A program made the translations under genes and the position numbers. A stretch of DNA of 64,000 nt from DATMNI01 sp963817515 (GTDB lineage Bacteria; Acidobacteriota; Terriglobia; Bryobacterales; Bryobacteraceae): NCBI GenBank assembly GCA_963817515.1, contig CAWFPJ010000017.1, forward strand, positions 62,001 through 126,000, written 5' to 3'. Of the stretch, positions 7,418-15,974 are shown one piece after another. The notes beneath the pieces are model-generated. The model ran no database searches. It was not told the origin of the DNA and saw only the letters and a program-made list of their open reading frames with translations. The first letter of the stretch is position 1, and each line of letters begins with the position of its first letter.

Positions 7418-9580
7418 ATGCCCCGAATTAAGACAGCCAGTCTGGCGTTTGCCGGTCTTTCAAGCGTTCGTGACTTTGTAATCCGAGGCGCAACTCTGGG
7501 CGCCGCCACGTGGTCGGCTTATGCCGTAACAGAATTTCTGTTCTCCTCTCTCTTGTTCGGCCTGGCCCGCCCGTATGCCGTTTTCACGCCATGGCACTGG
7601 CAACTCACGCTGCTATTGCTGCTTGGTTTCCTGGCAGTCGGGGCAGCGCTGGGGGCCGTGGCGGGTCTGGCGGTATTCGGGATAGCCAGAACCGGCGTCT
7701 TTCAGGACAACGCCTCCACCGTTCTGGAATCCGCCGCCACACTGACGCTGGTGGCTGCGTACGTTGGCAATACTCTGGCAAATAGCCTCTCCCTGAACGG
7801 CGGCCTTCCCATATTGATCGCGTCGCTGAGCTTTGCCGCTCTGCTGCTGGTGGAGATGCGCTCGTCCCGATGGTCTGCGCGGTTCGGTTTGCTGACCAAC
7901 CCATGGGTGATTTCGGGTGTGCTGCTGGGGCTGGAGCAGGAGTTCGATCTGCTGAACATGGACACCGCACAACAATTGGGCGGCAAGGTGCAACTGGCAG
8001 CAGCGCTGGTCGCGGGCACGCTGATTGTATTGGCTGCCGCGTCGCTCTTTACCGGCAGGTGGCTGCGTCCGCGAATTTCCGAAAGGCGATGGGGGGCGGC
8101 TACGGTCGCGGTGCTGGCGGCCCTGGCTCTGACGAGTGCCATGCTGGCATCCAGACACACGGTCCAGGCGGCGCCGCTCAATTCGACCGGGAGCGCCGCC
8201 GGGAAACCGAACGTAGTCCTGATTGTGATGGACACGGTTCGCGCCGATCACATGTCGGTTTACGGTTATGAGCGTGAAACCACGCCCAACCTGAAAGTGC
8301 TGGCGCAGGACTCGGCGGTCTACACGCACGCACAATCGGCAGCGGATATCACGCTGACCAGCCACGCTTCGCTATTTACCGGTATGTATCCAAGTTGGCA
8401 CGGCGCTTATTGCCAACCGCCTGAAGCGGCGTATGGCCGGGAGTTGTCAAAGAACGCGCCTACCCTCGCGCAGATTTATCGCGACAGGGGCTACGCTACG
8501 CTGGGAGTAGCCGCCAATCTGTATCTGCGTTCGGACTTCGGACTGGAGCGCGGATTTCGGGAGTTTCACATTCCGCGACCGGTGCCAGTCCTGGCCGATG
8601 AGAACCGTTATCAACTGCGCCGGACGATGCGGCGAGTGCTGAACCTGGTGATCGACACCTCACAGTTCGATCGCCTGTACAGCCGGGGCGAAGACATCAA
8701 TCAGGATTTCTTCGAAACGCTGGACCACCACCGGGATGCGAACGCGCCGTTCTTCGGATTTCTCAACTACATGGATGCGCATTTCCCGTACATCCCACCG
8801 GCGCCGTTCGACCGCATTTTCCCGGGGAAGACATCCACAATTCCACAAGACGATTTTGAAAATACGCAGATCGGCATCAGCGCCGGTGGGCCGGTGCCGG
8901 CAAATTATCGCGCGTACTGGCTGTCTCAGTATGATGGCGGGATCGCTTACCTGGACGCGCAGGTCGGCAAGATCGTAGCAGGTCTGAAGCAGCGCAACCT
9001 GTACGACAACACCATGATTGTGGTGACCTCCGACCATGGGGAGAGTTTCGGCGAGAGGCATCGCGTGGGGCACGGCAATTCGCCTTACCAAAACCTGCTG
9101 CACGTGGCCCTGCTGATCAAATACCCACAGTCAAAGCAGCGGGCCGTGGTGGCTGAATCGGTGAGCCTGATTGATGTCGCGCCTACCATTCTGGAAACCA
9201 CGGGTTTCCCAATTCCGCCGTCGATGCAGGGCCAAAGTCTTGCAAAACAGCCGTCGGCGCTCGGGCGCGAGTTGTTTAGCGAAACCTTCTCGTGCCCGGT
9301 AATGCAGCCCGCCGATTGCGCCGGATGCTCAGCACGGACGGTGGTCTCATGGCCCTTCAAATACATCTCCTTCAACACAGGCAAAAAGCAACTCTTCAAT
9401 CTGGAAGCCGACCCGGATGAGAACCGCGATCTGGCGGACGGAACTCCCGAAACGGCTCGATTGCGCGGCGAGTTAAGCGCGTGGATGACTAAGACTCCGG
9501 CACAGTCGAGGCAGAAAGTTCAATTGAGTCCGGAGGAAATGAAGCGCCTGAAGAGCCTGGGCTACGTGGGGGGCAAGTAG
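7418..9580 (+). CDS. Membrane-anchored sulfatase-like AP-superfamily enzyme
   Basis: A 720-residue protein with an N-terminal membrane part (about five helices within residues 20-255) and a periplasmic AP-superfamily domain from about residue 265: VVLIVMDTVRADHMSVYGYER (metal site), ITLTSHASLFTG (nucleophile block with Thr in place of the sulfatase Cys), and VTSDHGESFGERHRVGHG (metal Asp/His and distal His). Architecture resembles lipoteichoic-acid synthase and EptA-type transferases, which also use Thr. The C-terminal LKSLGYVGG is a recurring tail in bacterial sulfatase-like proteins. ATG at 7418 is 10 nt after AGGGAA; an in-frame TTG at 7412 is an alternative. It stands alone on the plus strand. 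Confidence 0.85.
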   Translation: MPRIKTASLAFAGLSSVRDFVIRGATLGAATWSAYAVTEFLFSSLLFGLARPYAVFTPWHWQLTLLLLLGFLAVGAALGAVAGLAVFGIARTGVFQDNASTVLESAATLTLVAAYVGNTLANSLSLNGGLPILIASLSFAALLLVEMRSSRWSARFGLLTNPWVISGVLLGLEQEFDLLNMDTAQQLGGKVQLAAALVAGTLIVLAAASLFTGRWLRPRISERRWGAATVAVLAALALTSAMLASRHTVQAAPLNSTGSAAGKPNVVLIVMDTVRADHMSVYGYERETTPNLKVLAQDSAVYTHAQSAADITLTSHASLFTGMYPSWHGAYCQPPEAAYGRELSKNAPTLAQIYRDRGYATLGVAANLYLRSDFGLERGFREFHIPRPVPVLADENRYQLRRTMRRVLNLVIDTSQFDRLYSRGEDINQDFFETLDHHRDANAPFFGFLNYMDAHFPYIPPAPFDRIFPGKTSTIPQDDFENTQIGISAGGPVPANYRAYWLSQYDGGIAYLDAQVGKIVAGLKQRNLYDNTMIVVTSDHGESFGERHRVGHGNSPYQNLLHVALLIKYPQSKQRAVVAESVSLIDVAPTILETTGFPIPPSMQGQSLAKQPSALGRELFSETFSCPVMQPADCAGCSARTVVSWPFKYISFNTGKKQLFNLEADPDENRDLADGTPETARLRGELSAWMTKTPAQSRQKVQLSPEEMKRLKSLGYVGGK

Positions 9581-9609
9581 TGCCAGAAGGTTTGAGCACT
9601 GCGCCACAC

Positions 9610-11223
9610 TTAGTGCAGGGCAACCCTGCCGCGGTTCTGGTCCAGCCAACCGACCGCGCCGGCCACATCGGAGACCTCGCCTCTCAGAACCGCCAGCAGA
9701 AAATCGCGGGTCAGAATGGCATTGAAGGGCTGGGTGTAAAGCCGCCCCTCCTTCTGAGAGGCCAGCTTGAGCAGGAAGGGAATGCGCGGGTCCGATTGGC
9801 CATCCAGCAGCTCAGCTTCGCGGTAGGGATGGTCCGACGTCATCAGCACCGTGGTCTTGTCCCAGGTGCCCGCAGCTTTCATAGACTGGCGGATTTCTCC
9901 CAACGTACGATCCAGCAAAGCCAGGCTGTCGATGTATCCCCGAATCGGCGAATTCTTCAGCGTGAACCGGCCCGTGCGGCGATCGTAGGCATGCGGCGCA
10001 TGCGGAATGGGAAGGTGAACGAAAGAGAAGCCGAATTTCGGGTCATTGGCGACGGCCAGACCATCGTCGAGGATCGCATGGTAGGTGTCGATATGGTAGC
10101 GTGCGGAAAGCGACTGGCCAAAAACCGAGAACATGCTGGTCTCGAAAAGGCTGCGGGGCTGGTTGACCAGCAATGGCCAAAAGGTGAGGCCCATACTATT
10201 GTGCTGCATGGCCAGTTCCCACCACCGGCAATAGCTGAGCCCATTCAACACACGGCAAGTCGGATGAAACCAGTCCACCATCGCCGTATTGAATCCGATT
10301 TCCCGCGCGTCGGCGAAGACGTTCGGCTGCGTACTCCAGGGGACCGCTTCCGAGGCGCCGCGGTATACAATCTGCAATTCCCGCGGACCGTCATACACTA
10401 CGCTTTGAACGAACTTGCCGGTGAAATAACTTGGGATGGAAATCGGCGTTTCCGGACCGGGCGGCATGGCGTGATCGGCAAACAGCGCCTCACTGCGAAG
10501 CCTTGAGATCTCGGGCAACTGCAGCGTCGGGTCCAGATCGACGAATGTGAGCCGGTAGTCCCACTCATCGCACAGGATCCAGAGCACTCGAGGCGAGTCT
10601 TTCGCGGGCAGGAGGGGCGGTGGCGGCCGCGCCGCGAAACTGCTGGCGTCGTAGCGCGCGGCTTTCCAGATCGCCTGACCGAACGTGATGGCGCAAAACG
10701 GCAGGAAGGCCGTTAAGACGGTTCCCGCAACCGGGGCCACCCTCCGATGATAAAGCAACGCGCATGCCAGACCGCCAACGGTCAGACCGACCGCGATGAA
10801 CACCACGCCGCCGGTTCCAACCAGCTCAAACAACGGTGACTTGAGATACGGAAAGCGCTGGGATAGCACGGCCCGGATGGAGTTCAGCGGAACCGCCAGA
10901 AGCAAAAGGAAGCCAATTTCCGCCACGCCGAAGGCTCGCTTCGAAAGCGCGGCCCGGGCCAATACGGCCCCAGCCCACAGCACGCCGGATATCACCAGGA
11001 TGCCGGCCATCGCAGCCATGAGAGCGGGTGGACCCGGAGGTGCTTCCATGAGATAAGTGTCGGACCGCCTGTACGTGAGCAGTTCCGACCAGACTCTGAG
11101 GTAGCAGATGTTTGTCAGCGACAGCGCGATCATGAGATCGCGCCGCGAATTCCTGATGAAGAATGCCAGCCTCTGACGATCGAATTGCACTGGCGGTCCG
11201 TCGGGCACGCCTTGCTCCGGCAT
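9610..11223 (-). CDS. Membrane AP-superfamily (sulfatase-like) enzyme
   Basis: A 537-residue protein with five predicted membrane helices in residues about 30-190 and a C-terminal AP-like domain: VLWILCDEWDYRLT (metal aspartates), ETPISIPSYFTG (nucleophile block with Thr at the catalytic position), LPIPHAPHAYD, and VLMTSDHPYRE (Asp/His pair). The histidine-glycine motif after SDH found in typical sulfatases is missing, so the metal site is divergent. It follows the methyltransferase gene by 6 bases and is probably in one operon with it and the DPGTG protein. It converges on the AP gene ending at 9580. Role: likely transfer or removal of a phospho-group on an envelope polymer; inferred only. 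Confidence 0.75.
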   Translation of the reverse strand: MPEQGVPDGPPVQFDRQRLAFFIRNSRRDLMIALSLTNICYLRVWSELLTYRRSDTYLMEAPPGPPALMAAMAGILVISGVLWAGAVLARAALSKRAFGVAEIGFLLLLAVPLNSIRAVLSQRFPYLKSPLFELVGTGGVVFIAVGLTVGGLACALLYHRRVAPVAGTVLTAFLPFCAITFGQAIWKAARYDASSFAARPPPPLLPAKDSPRVLWILCDEWDYRLTFVDLDPTLQLPEISRLRSEALFADHAMPPGPETPISIPSYFTGKFVQSVVYDGPRELQIVYRGASEAVPWSTQPNVFADAREIGFNTAMVDWFHPTCRVLNGLSYCRWWELAMQHNSMGLTFWPLLVNQPRSLFETSMFSVFGQSLSARYHIDTYHAILDDGLAVANDPKFGFSFVHLPIPHAPHAYDRRTGRFTLKNSPIRGYIDSLALLDRTLGEIRQSMKAAGTWDKTTVLMTSDHPYREAELLDGQSDPRIPFLLKLASQKEGRLYTQPFNAILTRDFLLAVLRGEVSDVAGAVGWLDQNRGRVALH

Positions 11224-11229
11224 TTGGGT

Positions 11230-12696
11230 CTAAGGGCGTCTCCTCATGAGGTAAAGCCACCTGGTGGTTCCTTCCAGGTGCTGGGAGCGGACGATGTCGA
11301 AACGCTGCCTGCACAACTCTTCAAAAACTTCGCGGGTCAAATCCTTGTGCAACTCCTCGCGTCCCCGCGTCAGGCGCTGGAACATGGAATCTTCCGGGGA
11401 TATGAATTCGATCACCAGCAGATCCGTAGTCAATTCCGCGGCAAGATTCAAAATGTCGGGCAGCGGGACGCGCTCGGTCACCAGCATATGGTGAATCACG
11501 GCCAGCATCAGAACCGCATCGAATCCGCCCCGGGCGCGGTCAAGAAAGGAGGGCCACTCGCGGTTGAGCCAGCCGGTGCTGGGAGTGGGGCGCGTGAGAT
11601 TCACCGCCAGCGGAAGTATGTTCAATTTCTCGGCGCGAGCTTTTTGCCACACGTCGCCCAGCACCACCGGGTCATAGTCGATCGAGACCACCGAGGCGCC
11701 GGCCCTGGCCGCGATGGCGCTGAAGTGGCCGGTGTTGCAGCCGACGTCCAGAGCCCGCTTGGGCGGAAATTCGGCAAAGGCCTGCGAAACAAAACGCTGC
11801 TTGGCGGCAAAGTGGTCCGCCGTATAGTTGTTGTTCGAGGCCATGTAGTCCGACCACGTCGAACTGGCACCGGCCTTGGGCGCCAGTCTCGCCAGAGTGC
11901 GGCCCAGCCCCTTCAATACGGATTCCAGTATGAAGCGCGCCTTTTCGGGGTTGTCCAGTACGGTCTTCTGGTAGATCTTTACGTCGTCCTGCTTGTGCCG
12001 GCCCCCCAGCCACGTTGGTATTGACACCAGTGACAGAAATGGCGGCGCCAGGCGTTGTGCCGGCCCGGACCAGCGGTAAACTTCCTCGGGTTCCAGGCCG
12101 TCGCGGCGCGTGGTCAGAATCTGATCCAGGCCCAGGCCAAAGTGTTTGTTGGCCAGCAACGGCAGCAGAAACGTCCGCACAAACTGCGCATACGGCAGCC
12201 ACGTGGGGTCGCCGGCATTGCGCCGTTCAAACGACAGCACATCGATAAAAACCGGCTCCGGGCCGCGAAACAGAATGTTGTAAGGCGTGGCGTCCTTGAG
12301 GCCGATTCCGTCAGTCAGCAGCCGCTTGGCCAGTTCAAGCGTCAACCCCGCCGCGGCGTGCAGCATTTCCGGAATCCACTCGTAGGGGAAACTGGGAAAT
12401 GGAATTCGCTCGTGCTCAAGCACCATCTGTCCCGAAACATCGTCGAACAATCGCCGCACGTCCGGGCTTCGAAGCAGCGCCTGGGTGTCGCCATCCGAAA
12501 GCACGTCGGTCCGCACCACGCGGCCTTGCTCCACGCATTGCTTTCCGCGTGAAGACCCGAGAAAGGCATTCAGATCCGGGACGCCGGATGGATTGACGAT
12601 GCGGAATATCCGCCCGTCCCACGCAAACACGGTGCCGGCAGGATCTCGAAACGAAGCCGCGAGGTTGGGTTGGAGTGTGGAATTTTCTTTTGGCAC
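11230..12696 (-). CDS. SAM-dependent methyltransferase with kinase-like N-terminal region
   Basis: A 488-residue protein. The C-terminal half is a class I methyltransferase: motif I ALDVGCNTGHFS, then VVSIDYDP (acidic loop), and FDAVLMLAVIHH (motif IV region). The N-terminal half has LKDATPYNILFRG followed by PVFIDVLSFE, which has the spacing of the catalytic Asp/Asn and metal-binding Asp loops in aminoglycoside-phosphotransferase-like kinases (HGD....N...ID). The arrangement recalls proteins annotated as NoeA-like nodulation methyltransferases. Start is GTG with GAGG 10 nt upstream. It lies between the DPGTG protein (16 bases) and the AP enzyme (6 bases). Substrate unknown, perhaps a saccharide handled by the same cluster. 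Confidence 0.78.
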   Translation of the reverse strand: MPKENSTLQPNLAASFRDPAGTVFAWDGRIFRIVNPSGVPDLNAFLGSSRGKQCVEQGRVVRTDVLSDGDTQALLRSPDVRRLFDDVSGQMVLEHERIPFPSFPYEWIPEMLHAAAGLTLELAKRLLTDGIGLKDATPYNILFRGPEPVFIDVLSFERRNAGDPTWLPYAQFVRTFLLPLLANKHFGLGLDQILTTRRDGLEPEEVYRWSGPAQRLAPPFLSLVSIPTWLGGRHKQDDVKIYQKTVLDNPEKARFILESVLKGLGRTLARLAPKAGASSTWSDYMASNNNYTADHFAAKQRFVSQAFAEFPPKRALDVGCNTGHFSAIAARAGASVVSIDYDPVVLGDVWQKARAEKLNILPLAVNLTRPTPSTGWLNREWPSFLDRARGGFDAVLMLAVIHHMLVTERVPLPDILNLAAELTTDLLVIEFISPEDSMFQRLTRGREELHKDLTREVFEELCRQRFDIVRSQHLEGTTRWLYLMRRRP

Positions 12697-12712
12697 TAGG
12701 GACAGACCTCGC

Positions 12713-12916
12713 TCAATTCTTAGGATCTTTCTTTTTCTTAAACCAGGTATTCAAGCGGCGCCTGTTGAACAGAAAACCGACAAGGCCGCCGACCAGCGCC
12801 TGCCAGATGAGTGCGCCGGTGCCCGGATCGGTATATGCCATAGCTTGCCGCTCAGTGGCAAAGAGCAAAAGCATTGCGACCAGCAAAGCTCGCAGCGAGG
12901 ATCTCATTGCGTTCAT
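12713..12916 (-). CDS. Small membrane protein with DPGTG motif
   Basis: A 67-residue protein with an N-terminal hydrophobic segment that reads as a signal peptide ending near AMA, then YTDPGTGALIWQ, a second hydrophobic helix (LVGGLVGFLF) and a strongly basic tail (NRRRLNTWFKKKKD). GGAGG lies 9 nt before the ATG at 12916; the longer frame to 12973 is not needed. I have met the DPGTG/DPGSG-plus-helix pattern in small proteins encoded next to polysaccharide or sulfatase-like genes, but no biochemical role is known to me. It heads the operon with the methyltransferase and the membrane AP enzyme. Confidence 0.7.
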   Translation of the reverse strand: MNAMRSSLRALLVAMLLLFATERQAMAYTDPGTGALIWQALVGGLVGFLFNRRRLNTWFKKKKDPKN

Positions 12917-12992
12917 ATCGGCCAGCCTCCATTGTAGTGCGGCGCGCAGTCGGCCGCTCACCGCTGTCACCATCGCAGTCCCCGGTGACGTG

Positions 12993-14447
12993 CTACATCA
13001 CCCGGTCCGCAACCAGGCACATGATCGCCAGCATGGCGCACAGCAAGGGAAACCAATCGCCGTAACGGGTGTAAGCGGTCTGCCGGGATACGTAGTTGAA
13101 CCCGGTGTAGGAGGTCGCTGCCACGTAGAGCGGAAGCGTACCACGCAACCTGCCGGCGGAATCGATGGTCGCGGTAATGCCGTCGTTGGTGGACCGCAAG
13201 ATCCACCGCTGGTTCTCCGCCGCGCGCATCCGGACCATGCTCAGATGCTGCTCCCGCGCAGCGCTCTTGCCGAACCAGCCGTCGTTTGAGATATTGAACA
13301 GCACCTCGGCGCCCCCGGCGGCGAACTTTCGGACGAAGCCTGGAAACACGGATTCGTAACAGATGAATGTCGCGATTTTGTGGTGGCCCACGTTCGACAC
13401 CACCACGCGTTTGCCGGCCGCGAAATCGCCGATCTCCGTCGAGATTTTGTTGGCGAACCCGAACGGCCAGGGCACAAACTCGCCGAAGGGCACCAGGTTC
13501 ACCTTGTCGTACCGGCTGACGGCGGTGCCTTCCGGTGAGATCAGGGTGGCGGAATTGAGCGGCGCTCCGCCGGGCGTATGCGCCACAATCCCCATCAAGA
13601 GATATGCGTGGGTGCCGCGCGCCAAACCGTCCGCGTAGGCTCGAAAGGCCGGGTCCTCGTAGTAGTAAAACGGCGCGGGCACTTCGGGCCAGACAATGAT
13701 GGAGGGCGGCTGCTTGGCTTCTATCAGGGCACCGCGCAATGTGAGCGTCACTTCGTCGCGCGTCAGTTGGTCTAGCGACTGGCTGGTCAACCGCTCGGTT
13801 TCCGAAATGTTGGGTTGCACCAGCAGCGCTGTCTCGCGGCCCCGCAACGCCGGTGGCATCTCCGGCAGAAAGACCAGAAATAACAGGGGCAGCAGCCACA
13901 ACAGTTCGAGGCGCGAGCGCCGCAGCAAAGCCAGCGCCAATGCCGTGGCCATCATCATGAACGCGAAAGAAATCCCATAGACGCCCGTGAACGGCGCCAG
14001 GCGCAGCGGCACCCCCATATCGATTCCCGCATTGCCCAGCGCCAGCCACGCGAAGCCCAGCGGACCGTGTGTCACCTCCACTGCCACCCACAGCGCCGCC
14101 ACCGACGGCACCGCCCACCAGCGCCGCATCAGTATCCCCGCCAGCACCCCGAAGACGCCCATGTGCAGCGCCTTGGCCAGGCAGAACAACAGGAAGACGG
14201 CCCACCCGCTCACCTCGCCAAGGCCTCCGTGGAACGCCAGAACGAATTGGATCCAGTAGCAGACGCCGAACCAGTAGACCACTCCCGCCGCCCAGCCGAG
14301 AAGGAATCGGCGCGGCCATCGGGGTTCGCGCTCAAGCGCAACCAGCAGCGGCGCCAACGCGACAGGAGCCAGCCAGACCAGGTGAAACCGGGGGAAAACC
14401 AGAATCAGGAGCGCTGACGAGAGCAGCGCCAACAGCCAGTTCAGCAC
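12993..14447 (-). CDS. lnt: Apolipoprotein N-acyltransferase
   Basis: Lnt adds the third acyl chain to the N-terminal cysteine of lipoproteins at the inner membrane. The 484-residue protein has about seven membrane helices and the nitrilase-fold periplasmic domain with its catalytic triad in the expected places: Glu255 in WPEVPAP, Lys315 in YDKVNLVPFGE and Cys363 in FICYESVFP. FNISNDGWFG and the C-terminal helix complete the family pattern. It overlaps the end of lipA by 7 bases. The presence of lnt fits the lipobox seen in the AP enzyme at 4249-6141. Confidence 0.95.
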   Translation of the reverse strand: MLNWLLALLSSALLILVFPRFHLVWLAPVALAPLLVALEREPRWPRRFLLGWAAGVVYWFGVCYWIQFVLAFHGGLGEVSGWAVFLLFCLAKALHMGVFGVLAGILMRRWWAVPSVAALWVAVEVTHGPLGFAWLALGNAGIDMGVPLRLAPFTGVYGISFAFMMMATALALALLRRSRLELLWLLPLLFLVFLPEMPPALRGRETALLVQPNISETERLTSQSLDQLTRDEVTLTLRGALIEAKQPPSIIVWPEVPAPFYYYEDPAFRAYADGLARGTHAYLLMGIVAHTPGGAPLNSATLISPEGTAVSRYDKVNLVPFGEFVPWPFGFANKISTEIGDFAAGKRVVVSNVGHHKIATFICYESVFPGFVRKFAAGGAEVLFNISNDGWFGKSAAREQHLSMVRMRAAENQRWILRSTNDGITATIDSAGRLRGTLPLYVAATSYTGFNYVSRQTAYTRYGDWFPLLCAMLAIMCLVADRVM

Positions 14448-15370
14448 GGCGGCGGCTGCCCGGCTAGATTTACTGCCTGTTCGCTGACGGCATCGGCCAT
14501 ATAGGAGCTGCGTACCAGCGGACCGCTGAACACCATTTTGAAGCCCAGTGAAAGCCCGTAGTCGCGATAGGCATCGAACTGGCCCGGTTGGATGAATGCC
14601 TCTACCGGCAGGTTGCGGCGGGTCGGCTGAAGGTACTGGCCGATGGTGGCGACGTCGGTTCCCGCGTCGCGCAAATCGCGGAGCAGAGCATGGACTTCGT
14701 CTGTAGTTTCGCCCAACCCGACCATGAAGCCGGACTTGGTGAGTACGCCCGTAGCATGGCGCCGCGCGAAAGCCAGCACTTCGAGCGACTGCCGGTAATC
14801 GGCCTGCGGGCGAACGCGTCGATAGAGGCGCGGCACCGTCTCCATGTTGTGGTTGAAGACGTGCGGGCCGGCATCAAGCACGCGGGCCACGGCATCCAGA
14901 TCTCCGCAAAAATCCGGAGTCAGCACCTCTACGCGGGCTTCGGGCAGAGCGCGCCGCACCTCGCCAACGGTTTCCGCGAAGTGGCGCGAGCCGCCATCCT
15001 CCAGGTCGTCGCGGTTCACGCTCGTAATCACTACGTATCGCAGCTTGAGGTCAGACGCCATGCGCGCCACGTTGGCCGGCTCCGCGGGGTCAAGTTGCGT
15101 GCCGTGCTTGTTCGGATTGAGTTTCGGCACCGAGCAGAACCCGCAGCCGCGCGTGCAGCGTTCGCCCAGAATCATGAACGTGGCAGCCCCGCGGTGGAAG
15201 CACTCATGGATATTCGGGCAGCGCGCCGATTCGCACACGGTGTGGAGGTTCAGCTTGCGCAGCTCGCTCTTGAGATGGTTGAGCGATTCGAAATGCGTAC
15301 GGCTCTTGCGCGCCCATTCCGGCAGCCGCGGCCGCGGCGCGGGGTTCAATTGCACCAGGGAATCAATCAC
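14441..15370 (-). CDS. lipA: Lipoyl synthase
   Basis: This radical-SAM enzyme inserts two sulfurs into octanoyl groups on lipoyl domains. The 309-residue protein shows the auxiliary cluster cysteines in CESARCPNIHEC and the radical-SAM cluster cysteines in CTRGCGFC, followed by VITSVNRDDL, TPDFCGD, NHNMETVPRLY, SGFMVGLGE and GQYLQPT, all diagnostic. The C-terminal FSGPLVRSSYMAD contains the serine that ligates the auxiliary cluster. lipB is not seen in the window. The gene overlaps lnt downstream and the SPOR gene upstream (8 bases). Confidence 0.96.
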   Translation of the reverse strand: MIDSLVQLNPAPRPRLPEWARKSRTHFESLNHLKSELRKLNLHTVCESARCPNIHECFHRGAATFMILGERCTRGCGFCSVPKLNPNKHGTQLDPAEPANVARMASDLKLRYVVITSVNRDDLEDGGSRHFAETVGEVRRALPEARVEVLTPDFCGDLDAVARVLDAGPHVFNHNMETVPRLYRRVRPQADYRQSLEVLAFARRHATGVLTKSGFMVGLGETTDEVHALLRDLRDAGTDVATIGQYLQPTRRNLPVEAFIQPGQFDAYRDYGLSLGFKMVFSGPLVRSSYMADAVSEQAVNLAGQPPPC

Positions 15371-15971
15371 GCCTGTACCGAACCGGCGGCTGGAAGCCCG
15401 CGTTCTCCAACTCCGTCTTGGCGCGTCCGAACGATTGCGTGTCGCTATACGGCCCCACCAGCACGCGCGTCAGGTTGTTGGGCCCGGGGCTCAGCACCGC
15501 GGGGAAGCCTTTGTCCCGCAAGGTCTGCCGCATGGCTTCGGCTTCCGGCTGCCGGATGGCCATTAACTGCCAGAACGAGCCCGCCGGCAAACTGGCTGAC
15601 GGCACCAACGCCGATGTCCCAGTACCCGCTGCCTTCCGGGGTTCCGCCGGCGGCGCGTCATTGGGATCCCGCGCGGGCTGCGTGGATGGCTGCGGTCCGT
15701 CACTCGCTGGTTGCGCTGTCTGCTCGGCAGCTTGCGCAGGCGGCGGCGCCGGTGCTGGGGAAGCCGGCATAGGACGGGAGTCTGAGCCCGAGGTGACGGG
15801 GGACACCGACGCGGCGTCCGACCCCAGTTTCGCCGAGCGCGGCGAGTTCTGCCCCACGACATATCCCATGGCGAAGGCCACCGCGAACAACAGTACAACG
15901 ATGAAGAAGCCGCTCAACAGTTGCCGGTTACCCACCACCAGTTCGAATTCGCCGGTTTCATTATTTCGCAT
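15363..15971 (-). CDS. SPOR-domain membrane protein
   Basis: A 202-residue protein with a short cytoplasmic N-terminus, one membrane helix (about 17-40), a long Pro/Ala/Ser-rich periplasmic linker (about 45-125) and a C-terminal SPOR domain (about 128-200: FWQLMAIRQPEAEAM, then LTRVLVGPYSDTQSFGRAKTEL). SPOR domains bind peptidoglycan stripped of stem peptides at division sites. It ends inside the start of lipA and lies 3 bases after the slipin gene ends, so it may be transcribed with the slipin/NfeD pair. Confidence 0.85.
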   Translation of the reverse strand: MRNNETGEFELVVGNRQLLSGFFIVVLLFAVAFAMGYVVGQNSPRSAKLGSDAASVSPVTSGSDSRPMPASPAPAPPPAQAAEQTAQPASDGPQPSTQPARDPNDAPPAEPRKAAGTGTSALVPSASLPAGSFWQLMAIRQPEAEAMRQTLRDKGFPAVLSPGPNNLTRVLVGPYSDTQSFGRAKTELENAGFQPPVRYRRD

Positions 15972-15974
15972 GTT

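Noticed and set aside
4249..12000. Calling the AP enzymes formylglycine sulfatases
   Set aside because: The catalytic Cys/Ser-x-P-S-R pattern is absent; Thr or Ser occupies the site, so sulfatase is not supported.
12967..14319. 450-residue ORF on the minus strand within lnt
   Set aside because: It is the lnt gene in another frame of the same strand, with a composition (Arg/Gly/Ala-rich) typical of GC-rich shadow frames.
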